64,000 nucleotides of DNA from Oceanospirillum sp048265165. Lineage in GTDB: Bacteria; Pseudomonadota; Gammaproteobacteria; Pseudomonadales; Halomonadaceae. Under the pieces are notes generated by a model. It made no database searches. It was not told where the DNA came from and saw nothing but the letters and a program-made list of their open reading frames with translations. Where the stretch lies: positions 620,001-684,000 of the forward strand of contig NZ_JBLXCD010000001.1 in the NCBI RefSeq assembly GCF_048265165.1, in the 5' to 3' direction. The first letter of the stretch is position 1. Each line of letters begins with the position of its first letter. The translations under genes and the position numbers were made by a program. Below, piece after piece: positions 14,869 to 24,090 of the stretch.

Positions 14869-15723
14869 GTTGTACTGATACTCATTTTGCAGGTCATTCA
14901 GTGTTGTGATGTGAATTTTGACTTTTACTTTGTAGCGTTTAGCAAAACTTTCTAAGTTATGTCTAAGCATAGCCATCTCTACTTCAGGTGTATCCATTAC
15001 TGCAAATATATGAAGAGTAAAATTTCTTGGGTCTATTCCTCTAAAACTCTGTGCCGCTAATTCAGACTGCTCAAGAACCCTAGCTAATCTAGAAGGATCT
15101 ACATGCCTTGCTTTAAATAGTTTAACTTCAACGGCATGAACCTCATCATCATCAACAGCTAAAGCATCGTAAACTGCGCGGACATTACTGTCGGGAAACT
15201 CAAGCCGGACATCTGTTTTGAAATTTAGACCAAGCTCTTTAGTCAGTTTGTTTACAGCTAGCTTTTCGGCCAGAGTTACATCAGCCATCAATTGGCGATT
15301 TCTAATTGAATTAATTTTTGCTGTACTCATGAATTTGTCATGAGCCGAATCAGCATCTTTTTTACTATTATCGGCATTTTCGGTAGCGCTAGATTTTTCA
15401 GAGGTATCTTCCGCTTCGATTTCCTCCACTTCCTCGCGCAGTTTATTTCCTTGCTCTTCAGGTGAAGCTTTACCATAGGGATTTACAAAATTCTTTTCAT
15501 CTTTGTAATCAGATGGAGCATACAGCACTCGGTGATTGAAATTGAGAGTCAAAAAGAAGATACCTACCAGAAATATGGGAAAGAACATTAAAAACCAAAT
15601 ATAGATATTCTGATTATCTGCCTCTATAAATGGCAATACAGTTGTGCCACTTATTTCGGCAATTGCGGCGAAAGAGGCAATCACTGTCAGTGGATTTTTA
15701 ATGTGTCCTATTTTTTCGACCAA
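14863..15723 (-). CDS. Membrane-anchored PD-(D/E)XK nuclease-like protein, candidate defence gene
   Basis: I do not know a named family for this 286-residue protein. It has two N-terminal TM helices (about 10-31 and 40-62), a long acidic, Ser/Ala/Lys-rich linker (about 85-130), then an alpha/beta domain at 140-286. That domain carries E155 in a leading helix, D186 in VYDALAV and E199-x-K201 in AVEVKLF, the spacing of a PD-(D/E)XK (Mrr/RecB-like) nuclease core. Later strands (TLHIFAVMD) fit that fold. The active part would face the cytoplasm. It is the first cassette of the array, immediately upstream of CBASS with its own attC. An antiphage or anti-plasmid role is inference. Confidence 0.7.
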   Translation of the reverse strand: MVEKIGHIKNPLTVIASFAAIAEISGTTVLPFIEADNQNIYIWFLMFFPIFLVGIFFLTLNFNHRVLYAPSDYKDEKNFVNPYGKASPEEQGNKLREEVEEIEAEDTSEKSSATENADNSKKDADSAHDKFMSTAKINSIRNRQLMADVTLAEKLAVNKLTKELGLNFKTDVRLEFPDSNVRAVYDALAVDDDEVHAVEVKLFKARHVDPSRLARVLEQSELAAQSFRGIDPRNFTLHIFAVMDTPEVEMAMLRHNLESFAKRYKVKVKIHITTLNDLQNEYQYNP

Positions 15724-16161
15724 TGTAGATCTCCTAGACCTCTCAAATTTATGCTGGGCCTACTGAAACCCCTAACATTTTGATATCAGGCACGCGTATT
15801 TCGCCGATTTCAATAGTCCGACAGACAACGAGGAAAGACTTTGATTAGAAAGGAAAAATCCATTTTCTGGCCTGACTGCTTTCCTACTAAACGCGCATGC
15901 GCATATATACCGCAGCCGTGCGCCTGTTATCCAATATCTGCTTTCCATAATGTATTGATTTTGCAGCTTATCCAATTTCACCGTACTGGTAAACTGAGCA
16001 TTAAGTCGAAGACAACGAGCCTCATTCTGAGCAAAACCCTAAATATTCTGTATATACCAACAAGTTCTGCTTAATCAAATCCCCAAGCGCCATGGGGCGC
16101 AAAACCTGCTAGAATCGCCCCTTTTATTTCTCTCGGCTATCTCACGGGTACTCTGCACTCT
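15724..16161. other. Array start and intergenic region before rhlE
   Basis: No convincing gene lies here. The minus-strand GTTAGGG core at 15776-15770 is the probable recombination point where the first cassette joined the array, either an attI or the end of a lost attC; the sequence beyond it does not fold like attC. The segment 16050-16161 is the rhlE leader with a GC-rich palindrome around gcgccatggggcgc (16087-16100). Confidence 0.5.
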
Positions 16162-17508
16162 ATGTCTTTTATCTCCCTTGGCCTGTCAGGCTTTTTCCAA
16201 CGCGCTTTAGATGAACTGGGTTACGACACCCCCACTGCCATTCAGGCCCAGGCGATCCCTGCGGTGTTGGAGGGTCGTGATCTGTTGGCGGCGGCGGAAA
16301 CCGGTTCCGGTAAGACGGCGGCGTTTGTACTGCCCCTGCTGGAAAAGCTGCTGGACCACGAGGGATTGCGCAGCAATCAGGTGGCGACTCTGATACTGGT
16401 GCCAACCCGTGAGCTGGCGGTACAGGTAGAAGAAGCGGTTAAGGCGTACACCACCTATTACCCGCGCCGGATAAAATCCCTGGCGGTGTACGGCGGTGTT
16501 TCTATTAACGCCCAGATGCAGGCGATGAAAGGCGGTTGCGATCTGATGGTGGCGACCCCTGGTCGTCTGCTGGATCTGATGGAGAAAAACGCCATTACGC
16601 TGGATAAGGTGCAGCATCTGGTGCTGGATGAAGCCGACCGTATGCTGGATCTGGGTTTTGCCGATGAGCTGCAACAGGTACTGAGCAAACTGCCGGTGCA
16701 GCGTCAGAATCTTCTCTTCTCAGCCACCTTCCCGGAGGAAGTGGACGCCCTGATCAACCGCCTGCTGTTCAATCCGGTCAATATTGAGATTGAGCGGGAA
16801 AACAAACTGCCGGACACCCTGATTCAGCGCCCCATCGAGGTAGATAAAGAACAGCGTACTGCGCTGCTGCGTCACCTCCTGGGTGAGATGAACGGTGCTC
16901 AGTTTCTGGTCTTTGTTGCCAGTAAACGCACCGCTGACAATGTTGCCGGTAAGCTGAACAAGTATGGGTTCACAACGGAAACCCTGCACGGTGACCGGTC
17001 ACAGAAAGAGCGTAACCACTCACTTGCAACATTTAAACGCGGTGAAATTCAGGTATTAATAGCAACAGACCTTGCGGCTCGTGGTCTGGATATTCCACTG
17101 CTGCCCTTTGTGGTGAACTACGACCTGCCACGCTCTCCTGCGGATTATATTCACCGCATTGGCCGTACTGCCCGTGCCGGTGAAGTGGGTACGGCGTTTA
17201 GTTTTATCGACCATGAAAGCGACGCTCACTTTAAGCTGATCGCTAAACGCAACCATCTGAATGTACCCCGTGAGCAGATTGCAGGCTTTGAGCGTAGTAC
17301 GACACCACCGGATGATATTGCTGCGCCAAGCAAAGGTCAGCCTCCGGTCAAAGGTAAGCGTAAAAGTAAGAAAGACAAACTGCGGGAAGCCGCGGCCCGT
17401 GAACAGGCCGCCCACAATAACCGCGCATCCGGTAAGCAAGCGAGTGCAGCCAGCGCTCCTTCTGAGGCGGCTTCCATCTGGCAGAAAGCAACCCTTAAGC
17501 GCCGCTGA
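16162..17508 (+). CDS. rhlE: DEAD-box ATP-dependent RNA helicase RhlE
   Basis: This 448-residue RNA helicase remodels RNA in ribosome assembly and mRNA decay. All DEAD-box motifs are visible: the Q motif around TPTAIQAQAIP, Walker A AETGSGKTA, PTRELA, TPGR, DEAD in VLDEADRMLD, SAT, and HRIGRTARAG. The C-terminal tail after about 385 is Lys/Arg/Ala-rich and low-complexity, as in RhlE, and likely binds RNA. The length matches the family and the gene is monocistronic. It borders the cassette island and marks the return of core genome. Confidence 0.95.
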   Translation: MSFISLGLSGFFQRALDELGYDTPTAIQAQAIPAVLEGRDLLAAAETGSGKTAAFVLPLLEKLLDHEGLRSNQVATLILVPTRELAVQVEEAVKAYTTYYPRRIKSLAVYGGVSINAQMQAMKGGCDLMVATPGRLLDLMEKNAITLDKVQHLVLDEADRMLDLGFADELQQVLSKLPVQRQNLLFSATFPEEVDALINRLLFNPVNIEIERENKLPDTLIQRPIEVDKEQRTALLRHLLGEMNGAQFLVFVASKRTADNVAGKLNKYGFTTETLHGDRSQKERNHSLATFKRGEIQVLIATDLAARGLDIPLLPFVVNYDLPRSPADYIHRIGRTARAGEVGTAFSFIDHESDAHFKLIAKRNHLNVPREQIAGFERSTTPPDDIAAPSKGQPPVKGKRKSKKDKLREAAAREQAAHNNRASGKQASAASAPSEAASIWQKATLKRR

Positions 17509-17875
17509 TCCGATCACAGCCCGCTAAAGCCAGTTCAGATCTGCCTCTGAACGAACAGGGGCGTCAGTGACCTGCTGATGCCCTTGCTCTGCCCTCTAGC
17601 CTTTGTCTCTGCCTTCTAAACGTTGCCTCTGCCCTTAAACCCCTGCTTCTACCCTCTGCCGCGGCACTCTTAAACACCCGCTATACGTTTTTAGCAATAT
17701 TATCCTCTGACAAAAAGCCTGAACACAGCACTTTTCCATACGACCAAGGTGTAATACTGCAACGGAATCAGCTCTGCTAGTTTCGCCTCCTCTCCATAGA
17801 AGGCAAAATATTATGCTGCCCTTCTAATTATCAACACTGTTTATTTACGACAAAAACAAGAGTTACCAGACGATC
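17509..17875. other. Intergenic region with pyrimidine-rich degenerate repeats
   Basis: The 367 bases hold no gene that I can support. From about 17563 to 17662 the plus strand repeats variants of CCTCTGCC / CCTTCT about eight times. The last 150 bases are more AT-rich and should contain the ykvI-like gene promoter. Confidence 0.55.
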
Positions 17876-18958
17876 ATGTGGAACATTATCAAAATTGCCA
17901 GTGCTTTTATCGGTATTATTGTGGGCGCAGGTTTTGCCTCCGGTCAGGAAGTGCTGCAGTACTTCACCAGCTTTGGCTATATGGGCACCGTAGCAGCGGT
18001 GGTGGCAACAGCACTGTTTGCCTATCTGGGTATGATGCTGACCTGGTTGGGCAGCCGAACAGGTACTCGCTCCCATAAAAGCGTGATCTACCAGATCAGC
18101 GGTCGCCAAATCGGCCGGATCGTCGATGGTATTATTTTTTTTACCCTGTTCGGTGTCGGCGTGGTGATGATCGCCGGTGCAGGCTCAACCCTGAATCAGC
18201 AGTTTGGGCTACCTGCTTATATAGGCAGTATTGTGATGACGCTGATGATGGGCGCTACCCTTATGCTGGATGTGCGCCGGGTGGTGGGATTGATCGGTAG
18301 TATCACGCCGTTTCTGGTACTGGCCCTGGCTCTGATCTGTGCCTACAGCCTGTCAACCATGGAAAGAAGCTTTGCAGAGCTGGCCCCCATTGCGGAAGGT
18401 ATCGACTCAACACTGCCTCACTGGTTGGTGTCTGCGGTTAACTATGTCTCCTTTAATATTGCTGTTGGCGCTGCCATGGCGCTGGTGATAGGGGGTGCCG
18501 AGCCCAATGCAAACATCGCGCGCTGGGGTGGCCTTTTGGGTGGTGTCGGTGTGGGTGTACTGATTATGATCAGCCATCTTGCCATGTTCTCTCAGGTCGA
18601 TCAGGTTGCAGGTTATGCCCTGCCCCTGCTGAAAATTATCGATGGCATCTCTCCTTTGCTGGCAAAAGCAATGGCGTTTGTATTGTTCGGTATGATCTTC
18701 AGCACCGGTGCCAGTATGTTTTATGCCTTTGTCGCCCGGTTTACACGAATGCAAACCAGCGCTGCGAATCGCTTCAGTATCGTGACTCTTCTGGTGGCCT
18801 TTATCGCCAGCTTTGCCGGCTTCACTCAGCTGGTGGCTCTCTTTTACCCTTTAATCGGTTATTTAGGACTCTTTTTGGTACTGGCGCTGATCTATGCCCC
18901 TTTCCGATTAAAGAGATCATCCGCGATACAAACATTACATCCGATAACGGATAACTGA
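17876..18958 (+). CDS. YkvI-family membrane transporter-like protein
   Basis: This 360-residue polytopic inner-membrane protein of the YkvI group (COG3949) is distantly related to APC/NSS-type transporters. It opens with IASAFIGIIVGAGFASGQEVLQYF; the helix-break glycines GAGFASG are typical of that superfamily's TM1 substrate site. About ten TM helices follow. The substrate is unknown. The ATG at 17876 gives a short N-terminus directly before TM1. It is a single gene. Confidence 0.8.
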   Translation: MWNIIKIASAFIGIIVGAGFASGQEVLQYFTSFGYMGTVAAVVATALFAYLGMMLTWLGSRTGTRSHKSVIYQISGRQIGRIVDGIIFFTLFGVGVVMIAGAGSTLNQQFGLPAYIGSIVMTLMMGATLMLDVRRVVGLIGSITPFLVLALALICAYSLSTMERSFAELAPIAEGIDSTLPHWLVSAVNYVSFNIAVGAAMALVIGGAEPNANIARWGGLLGGVGVGVLIMISHLAMFSQVDQVAGYALPLLKIIDGISPLLAKAMAFVLFGMIFSTGASMFYAFVARFTRMQTSAANRFSIVTLLVAFIASFAGFTQLVALFYPLIGYLGLFLVLALIYAPFRLKRSSAIQTLHPITDN

Positions 18959-19264
18959 TCACATCCCACCAACCAGTCCCGCGCCGTTAAAACGACCCGA
19001 TCTAGCTGCAACCTGCCTCTTTGCAGGTGCAGCTTTGGTTGTTCACTCCGGTGTAACTCAGACTAAAAACCGGTCTTATTCCGACGCTGATTGCAAACAG
19101 CTTCCGACCGGAACCCGGCTCAGGCATTTATCTCGCCTCGGTTGTAGCCACTCAGTTGTAATCTGCTAGTATGCAGTCTGTTTTTGGCCAATAACCCCCA
19201 ACGGTATTTGCCGCTACCGGTTCTCCCCGGCAGACGGGAATGTGCACTTTAGGATCTCCACGCC
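18959..19264. other. Intergenic region with a terminator-like hairpin
   Basis: AGCTGCaACCTGC and GCAGGTGCAGCT (about 19014-19040) form a strong stem followed by a T-rich stretch, the likely end of the YkvI-like transcript. The rest is leader for the DUF2339 gene. No gene is seen. Confidence 0.55.
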
Positions 19265-22054
19265 ATGGATGAAGCTTTATTAATCGCCCTACTTTTTATT
19301 GTCCCGATTGCAGGGCTGGTAATGGCAGCGCTGGGCATGGTGGCCTTTTTCCGCACTCAGCATCAACGGGATGAACTAAAACGCCTGCGGGATGAGCTGG
19401 GCGAGTACCGTCAGGTTCTGAAGCACTTTGATACCGTACTGAAAGACCAGAACCTGAATCAGCAACAACTGAGCGAACAGCTGGATCAGGCCGTGGGGCA
19501 AATGCCAGAGCAACCGACTGCTCCTCCTGTATCTCAGCAAGCTATAGCTGATACTGAAATAGTGCCCGCCCAAAACCATGCGGTAGATCAGACCCTGCAA
19601 CCCAGTGCCCCCGGAACAGAGGCTTCCCCGCCTCCAATACCGGATCAGGGGTCGGAAGAAGCCGATGTCCCTTGGTTTGACCGCCTGAAGAAAAGTGTGC
19701 AGCAACACTGGATGATCTGGCTCGGCGGCATCTGCGTAGGTCTGGCCGGTGTCTTTATGGTGGGTTACTCCATCGAGCAGGGCATTCTGGGGCCCATGGC
19801 CCGGATTGTCCTTTCTCTACTGGTAGGCCTTGCTCTGCATGGTCTGGCGGAATACCTGCATCGCACCAGAGGCCAGAACACTATCTTTGCCTCACTGGCG
19901 GGTGGCGCAAGTATCATTCTCTACTCGGCACTGTTTGCCACCTTCAGACTCTTCCCGGACGTCTCCCCCTTATTAGTCTTTGCCGGTATGGCCTTGACCT
20001 CTTTCGCAACCATGGCACTGGCCCTGCGGCAGGGGCCGGTTCTGGCAGCACTGGGCATGCTGGGTGGCTATATTGTTCCTTTACTGATTAACACAGGTTC
20101 CGGTGAGATCGAACTGGCGCTGGTCTATAGCACCATCCTGACATTTTTCAGCCTCTGGCTGATCTCGTACGTTGAACGCCGCTGGCTCTGGATCGGGGTT
20201 ATCGTCGGCAGCCTACTGTGGTGGCTCGCATCCCTGGCGGCTACGCCAATGGAAGGGGCCAGATCACTGTATCTGCTGGTCATCGCTTATCTCTTTCTTG
20301 CGGTACCGCGCTTTGACTGGACACTAAAACAGATCGATTGGCCGGAAGATCATCAGAGCACCGTAAAAGACCTGTGGCAGTGGCTGAAAAACCTGAAAGA
20401 TGCTGAATTTCGCCGGTCGCAGCTAAACAAGCTACGCCAAAGCACAGCCTGGTTCCAGGGGATTTTGTTATTGCTGGCAACCCTGGCTCAGGCCTGGAGC
20501 CTTTGGATTGAAGGGGTCGCTGATGCCAGCCCGATCAGCCTGTTACTGCTTCCGGCGTTGTTGATTCTGGTGGCGGCCCAACGCCCGCTGTTTACTCTGT
20601 TACCGGTTATCGCCCTGGTAACCACCATCCTTGCGGCACTGCTGCCACTACTGACGGAACTGCATGATCAGGCGGTATTGGAAACCGTTTCTTATGGCGT
20701 CCAATACGGTCTGATCGTGCGTTTTATACTGCTGAGTCTGCTGTTCAGCGGCACGGCGATCTGGCTGCTCCGGCAGCGTTACCCATTACCGGCCTACTGG
20801 GCTGGCATGGGCGCGTTAACACCGATTGCCTTGCTGTCTACGGCGTATTACGCACTGAATAGCTTTACCGATGAGTGGGTTTGGGGTTCTGTTGCCGTTG
20901 CCGTCAGCATCGCTTATCTGCTGCTGATGCGCTGGGCGGTTAACCGAAACCAGCCCTACTACAGTGATGCCTTTAAGGTTGTGATAACGGCGTCGGCTCA
21001 CCTGAGCCTGGCTCTGCTGGCGGTCATCTGGCTGGCAGATGCGACCCTGACGGTCGCTCTGGCGGCACAGCTGGTGAGTTTGTCCTGGCTGCAGCGTCGT
21101 TATCAGCTGACCTATATGCCCTGGGTGATCCGTGTCGTACTGTCGGTTGTTGTGCTGCGCCTGACACTGAACCCGTGGCTATTAACCTACAGCAACGACA
21201 GCCACTGGTCACTCTGGACCTACGGTGGCTCAACTCTGTTTGCGGCTCTTGCGGCATGGCTGATGCAATCGGATATTAAAATGCGCGCCTGGCTGCAGGG
21301 TGCAACGGCGCATCTGCTGATTCTGACCATCGCTGCCGAGCTAAGATACTGGCTTTACGATGGCGATATTTTTATCTCCGAATACAGTTTTCTGGAAGCC
21401 AGCCTGAATACCCTGATCTGGGGTGGTGCGGCAGCGGTTTATCTTTATCGGGCCCGCACCGGTCAGCACCTGACCCGCCTCTATGAAGTGCTGGCAGGGG
21501 TACACCTGACCGCAGCCATCGTGAACTATGGCGTTTTTGTGCTGCTGGCGGGTAATCCACTCTGGAGCGACGCAGCTGATATCAGTACCGATCCCATCTT
21601 CAATTTATTGCTGCTGAGCTACGGGGTGCCAACACTGGTCGGTCTTGCCCTGTGGCGTCTGCTACCGGTGCGTTTCGCCCGCTTTGCAATCCTGTTTGCC
21701 GGAGCCAACCTGTTACTGTTTGTCTCGATGGAGGTTCGCCATCTTTGGCAGACTGGTGAGATGCATCTGTATCGCGACACCTCAAACGGTGAGCTATATA
21801 CCTACTCTGTGGTCTGGCTGCTGATGGCCTCCGCAGCACTCCTTATAGGGAGCTGGCGACAGCAACTGTCGCTCTATAAAGCAGGTATGGGCTTGTTATT
21901 GGTTGTGGTGGCTAAGCTATTTTTAGTTGATATGTCTGACCTGACCGGCCTCTGGCGTGTCGCGTCCTTTATGGGACTGGGGCTTGCGCTACTGGCTCTG
22001 GCCTGGTTGCACCAAAGACTCAATCACAGGATGATCACTGATCAGCAGCCCTAA
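19265..22054 (+). CDS. DUF2339 large polytopic membrane protein
   Basis: This 929-residue inner-membrane protein is of the DUF2339 family, whose function is unknown. After an N-terminal TM helix comes a coiled coil (about 35-75), a Pro/Glu-rich linker to about 140, and then some 25 hydrophobic helices. The entry to the membrane part, WMIWLGGICVGLAGVFMVGYSIEQG, is typical of the family. It is monocistronic, with a terminator directly after the stop. A role in envelope biology is often assumed for such proteins but the sequence gives no direct support. Confidence 0.85.
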   Translation: MDEALLIALLFIVPIAGLVMAALGMVAFFRTQHQRDELKRLRDELGEYRQVLKHFDTVLKDQNLNQQQLSEQLDQAVGQMPEQPTAPPVSQQAIADTEIVPAQNHAVDQTLQPSAPGTEASPPPIPDQGSEEADVPWFDRLKKSVQQHWMIWLGGICVGLAGVFMVGYSIEQGILGPMARIVLSLLVGLALHGLAEYLHRTRGQNTIFASLAGGASIILYSALFATFRLFPDVSPLLVFAGMALTSFATMALALRQGPVLAALGMLGGYIVPLLINTGSGEIELALVYSTILTFFSLWLISYVERRWLWIGVIVGSLLWWLASLAATPMEGARSLYLLVIAYLFLAVPRFDWTLKQIDWPEDHQSTVKDLWQWLKNLKDAEFRRSQLNKLRQSTAWFQGILLLLATLAQAWSLWIEGVADASPISLLLLPALLILVAAQRPLFTLLPVIALVTTILAALLPLLTELHDQAVLETVSYGVQYGLIVRFILLSLLFSGTAIWLLRQRYPLPAYWAGMGALTPIALLSTAYYALNSFTDEWVWGSVAVAVSIAYLLLMRWAVNRNQPYYSDAFKVVITASAHLSLALLAVIWLADATLTVALAAQLVSLSWLQRRYQLTYMPWVIRVVLSVVVLRLTLNPWLLTYSNDSHWSLWTYGGSTLFAALAAWLMQSDIKMRAWLQGATAHLLILTIAAELRYWLYDGDIFISEYSFLEASLNTLIWGGAAAVYLYRARTGQHLTRLYEVLAGVHLTAAIVNYGVFVLLAGNPLWSDAADISTDPIFNLLLLSYGVPTLVGLALWRLLPVRFARFAILFAGANLLLFVSMEVRHLWQTGEMHLYRDTSNGELYTYSVVWLLMASAALLIGSWRQQLSLYKAGMGLLLVVVAKLFLVDMSDLTGLWRVASFMGLGLALLALAWLHQRLNHRMITDQQP

Positions 22055-22096
22055 CCGGAATATTTCAGATGATAACAGAGAATTTCCGGCTTTTTT
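22055..22096 (+). terminator. Rho-independent terminator after the DUF2339 gene
   Basis: CCGGAAtatttc (22055-22066) pairs with gaaTTTCCGG (22080-22089), followed by CTTTTTT. Confidence 0.75.
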
Positions 22097-22181
22097 CCCG
22101 ATCACAATGGCATAAGCTGTGCTATGAGTTAAACATTGACAGCTTTTCGCCAACGTTAATTATTCAGAACAAGGTAACCCC

Positions 22182-22730
22182 ATGACACAAATGATGGACA
22201 ACCAACCCGCAGAACCTGTTGAAGTACCACTGAATATCGCAGTGCTTACCGTATCCGATACCCGCACCCCGGAAACAGACAAAAGCGGCGATACTCTGGT
22301 TAAATGCCTGGAAGAAGCCGGTCACAAACTGGGTGATCGCGCTATCGTACCGGATGATGTTTACAAGCTACGGGCCACCATTTCTAACTGGATTGCTGAC
22401 GAGAACATCAACTGTATTATCAGCACGGGCGGAACCGGTTTCTCAGGCCGGGACAGCACACCGGAAGCGGTAACCCCCTTACTGGACAAAGTGATTGATG
22501 GCTTTGGTGAGATCTTTCGCATGGTTTCCTATGACGAGATCAAAACCTCTACCATTCAATCCCGTGCCATTGGCGGACTGGCGAACAGCACTCTGGTTTT
22601 CTGTTTACCAGGCTCCACTGGTGCCTGCCGTACCGGCTGGTATAAAGTCATTCAGGATCAGCTGGATAGTCGCCACCGCCCCTGCAACTATGTGGCATTA
22701 CTGACCAAGGGTAATGCTCAGCACGTTTAA
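22182..22730 (+). CDS. moaB: Molybdenum cofactor biosynthesis protein MoaB
   Basis: MoaB-type proteins adenylylate molybdopterin before metal insertion, or bind it. The 182 residues show the MoCF-binding fold: AVLTVSDTRTPETDKSGD near the N-terminus, STGGTGFSGRDSTPEA with the GGTG phosphate loop, and VFCLPGSTGACRTGW. The spacing to moeA is 51 bases on the same strand, so the two form a Mo-cofactor operon. The window's formate dehydrogenase needs this cofactor. Confidence 0.93.
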   Translation: MTQMMDNQPAEPVEVPLNIAVLTVSDTRTPETDKSGDTLVKCLEEAGHKLGDRAIVPDDVYKLRATISNWIADENINCIISTGGTGFSGRDSTPEAVTPLLDKVIDGFGEIFRMVSYDEIKTSTIQSRAIGGLANSTLVFCLPGSTGACRTGWYKVIQDQLDSRHRPCNYVALLTKGNAQHV

Positions 22731-22781
22731 TATTGATAACACCCGCTGCGCCAATACAACCGATAACGGAAACCGGAAGTT

Positions 22782-24062
22782 ATGCTGCTTAAAACGAGAA
22801 AAGACGCCTGTGATCAACCGGGACTGATGCCTGTAGACGAAGCGATCAGCTGTATCTGTAATGCGATCAGACCCGTTGCAACAGAGGTAAAGCCTCTTTC
22901 TCAGGCGCTGGGCTGTGTGCTGGCAGAGCCCATTGTCTCCCAGATTAATGTGCCTGGCATGGACAACAGCGCCATGGACGGCTACGCGCTGAACATTAAA
23001 GACCTGAAGAAAAGTCCACTGGCCATCAGCCAACGCATTCCCGCCGGACAGCAGCCCGAAGCTCTGCAGCCCGGCACCTGCGCCCGGATTTTTACCGGAG
23101 CCCCCCTGCCCGATGGTGCTGATACCATCGTTATGCAGGAGAAGGTAAAGGTGGATGGCGACCAGGTCAGCTTTCATACCCATATTGATACCCCTAACCA
23201 GGGGGATTTTGTCCGCAAAGCCGGGCAGGATATTCAGCAGGGCCGGGTGCTGTTAAATACCGGTAGCCGCCTGGATGCCGTGGCGCTGGGGCTGGTTGCA
23301 TCGGTAGGCCAGGCAGAGGTTATTGTTCACAAGAAACCTAAAGTCGCACTGCTCAGTACCGGTGATGAGCTGGTTGAACCTGGTGCGCCCCTTCAGGCAG
23401 GACAGATTTTTAACTCTAACCGTTACATGCTGCTCTCCTTGTTAGCGAATCTGGGCTGCGAGGTCATTGATAGCGGAATCATCCCGGATGACCGTGAAGC
23501 GACGGTAAAAGCACTGCAAAAAGCAGCCTGTCAGGCGGATCTGGTGATCAGTAGCGGCGGTGTCTCTGTAGGTGAAGAGGATCACGTTAAGCCTGCCATC
23601 GAACAGCAGGGAACCCTTAACCTGTGGCGTATGGCGATGAAACCCGGTAAGCCTCTGGCCTTCGGTCAGATTAAAACCCCAGAGGGAGAAACCCCCTTTA
23701 TCGGTCTGCCCGGTAATCCGGTGTCATCTTTACTGACCTGTCTGGTGGTGGTTCGTCCGGCTCTTGGCGTCCTGCAGGGGCGGGGTGAGGTTCCGGCTCC
23801 GGTTTACCGGTATGCAGAAGCAGAGTTTAATATTGATGCCGGTGAACGCCGGGAATATCTGCGGGTGCGCCGTGTCCGCCTGCGCCCCGGCGACCTGCCC
23901 AGCCAGCCGATGCGTATTGAGTTGGCACCATCGCAGAACTCCGGTGTGCTCACCTCCTGCCAGTGGGCCGATGCCCTGGCGATTGTAGAACCTGGACAAA
24001 AGGTTCGAGAAGGCGACTGGGTGAAATACCTGCCGATGGATTATCTGATGCTGGCCCCTTAA
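22782..24062 (+). CDS. moeA: Molybdopterin molybdenumtransferase MoeA
   Basis: MoeA inserts molybdate into adenylylated molybdopterin. The 426 residues contain the family signatures MDNSAMDGYAL (domain I/III), LSTGDELVEPG, the SSGGVSVGEEDHVK loop with catalytic Asp, and FIGLPGNPVSSL. The C-terminal beta-barrel domain IV follows from about 350. The length is normal. It is the second gene after moaB and ends 28 bases from the convergent MocR gene. Confidence 0.95.
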   Translation: MLLKTRKDACDQPGLMPVDEAISCICNAIRPVATEVKPLSQALGCVLAEPIVSQINVPGMDNSAMDGYALNIKDLKKSPLAISQRIPAGQQPEALQPGTCARIFTGAPLPDGADTIVMQEKVKVDGDQVSFHTHIDTPNQGDFVRKAGQDIQQGRVLLNTGSRLDAVALGLVASVGQAEVIVHKKPKVALLSTGDELVEPGAPLQAGQIFNSNRYMLLSLLANLGCEVIDSGIIPDDREATVKALQKAACQADLVISSGGVSVGEEDHVKPAIEQQGTLNLWRMAMKPGKPLAFGQIKTPEGETPFIGLPGNPVSSLLTCLVVVRPALGVLQGRGEVPAPVYRYAEAEFNIDAGERREYLRVRRVRLRPGDLPSQPMRIELAPSQNSGVLTSCQWADALAIVEPGQKVREGDWVKYLPMDYLMLAP

Positions 24063-24090
24063 CAGGGGCGCGTCATCGGGAAAGTGTGGT

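Larger units (their letters stand above)
10585..15776 (-). mobile_element. Integron-type cassette array without a visible integrase (CALIN-like)
   Basis: The region reads on the minus strand as a set of small accessory genes bounded by attC-type sites. The array starts at a GTTAGGG core (minus strand of 15770-15776), then come a PD-(D/E)XK-like gene with attC (14809-14868), a CBASS pair, an IS256 remnant, a toxin-antitoxin pair, a GNAT remnant, and a 2OG oxygenase with attC (10585-10683). Almost all genes face the same way, as in cassette arrays. No tyrosine integrase gene is present in the window. Middle boundaries are lost where the insertion sequence and GNAT decay lie. The genes look AT-richer than the flanks. 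Confidence 0.65.

Noticed and set aside
13075..15723. Type II or III CBASS with HORMA/TRIP13 or ubiquitin-like accessory genes
   Set aside because: The third gene is a TM plus PD-(D/E)XK-like protein in its own cassette; none of its motifs match E1/E2, JAB, HORMA or TRIP13.
17876..18958. YkvI-like gene as a functional sodium symporter such as NSS
   Set aside because: The TM1 glycines fit the broad superfamily, but no sodium-site signature is complete, so a substrate or coupling ion is not assigned.
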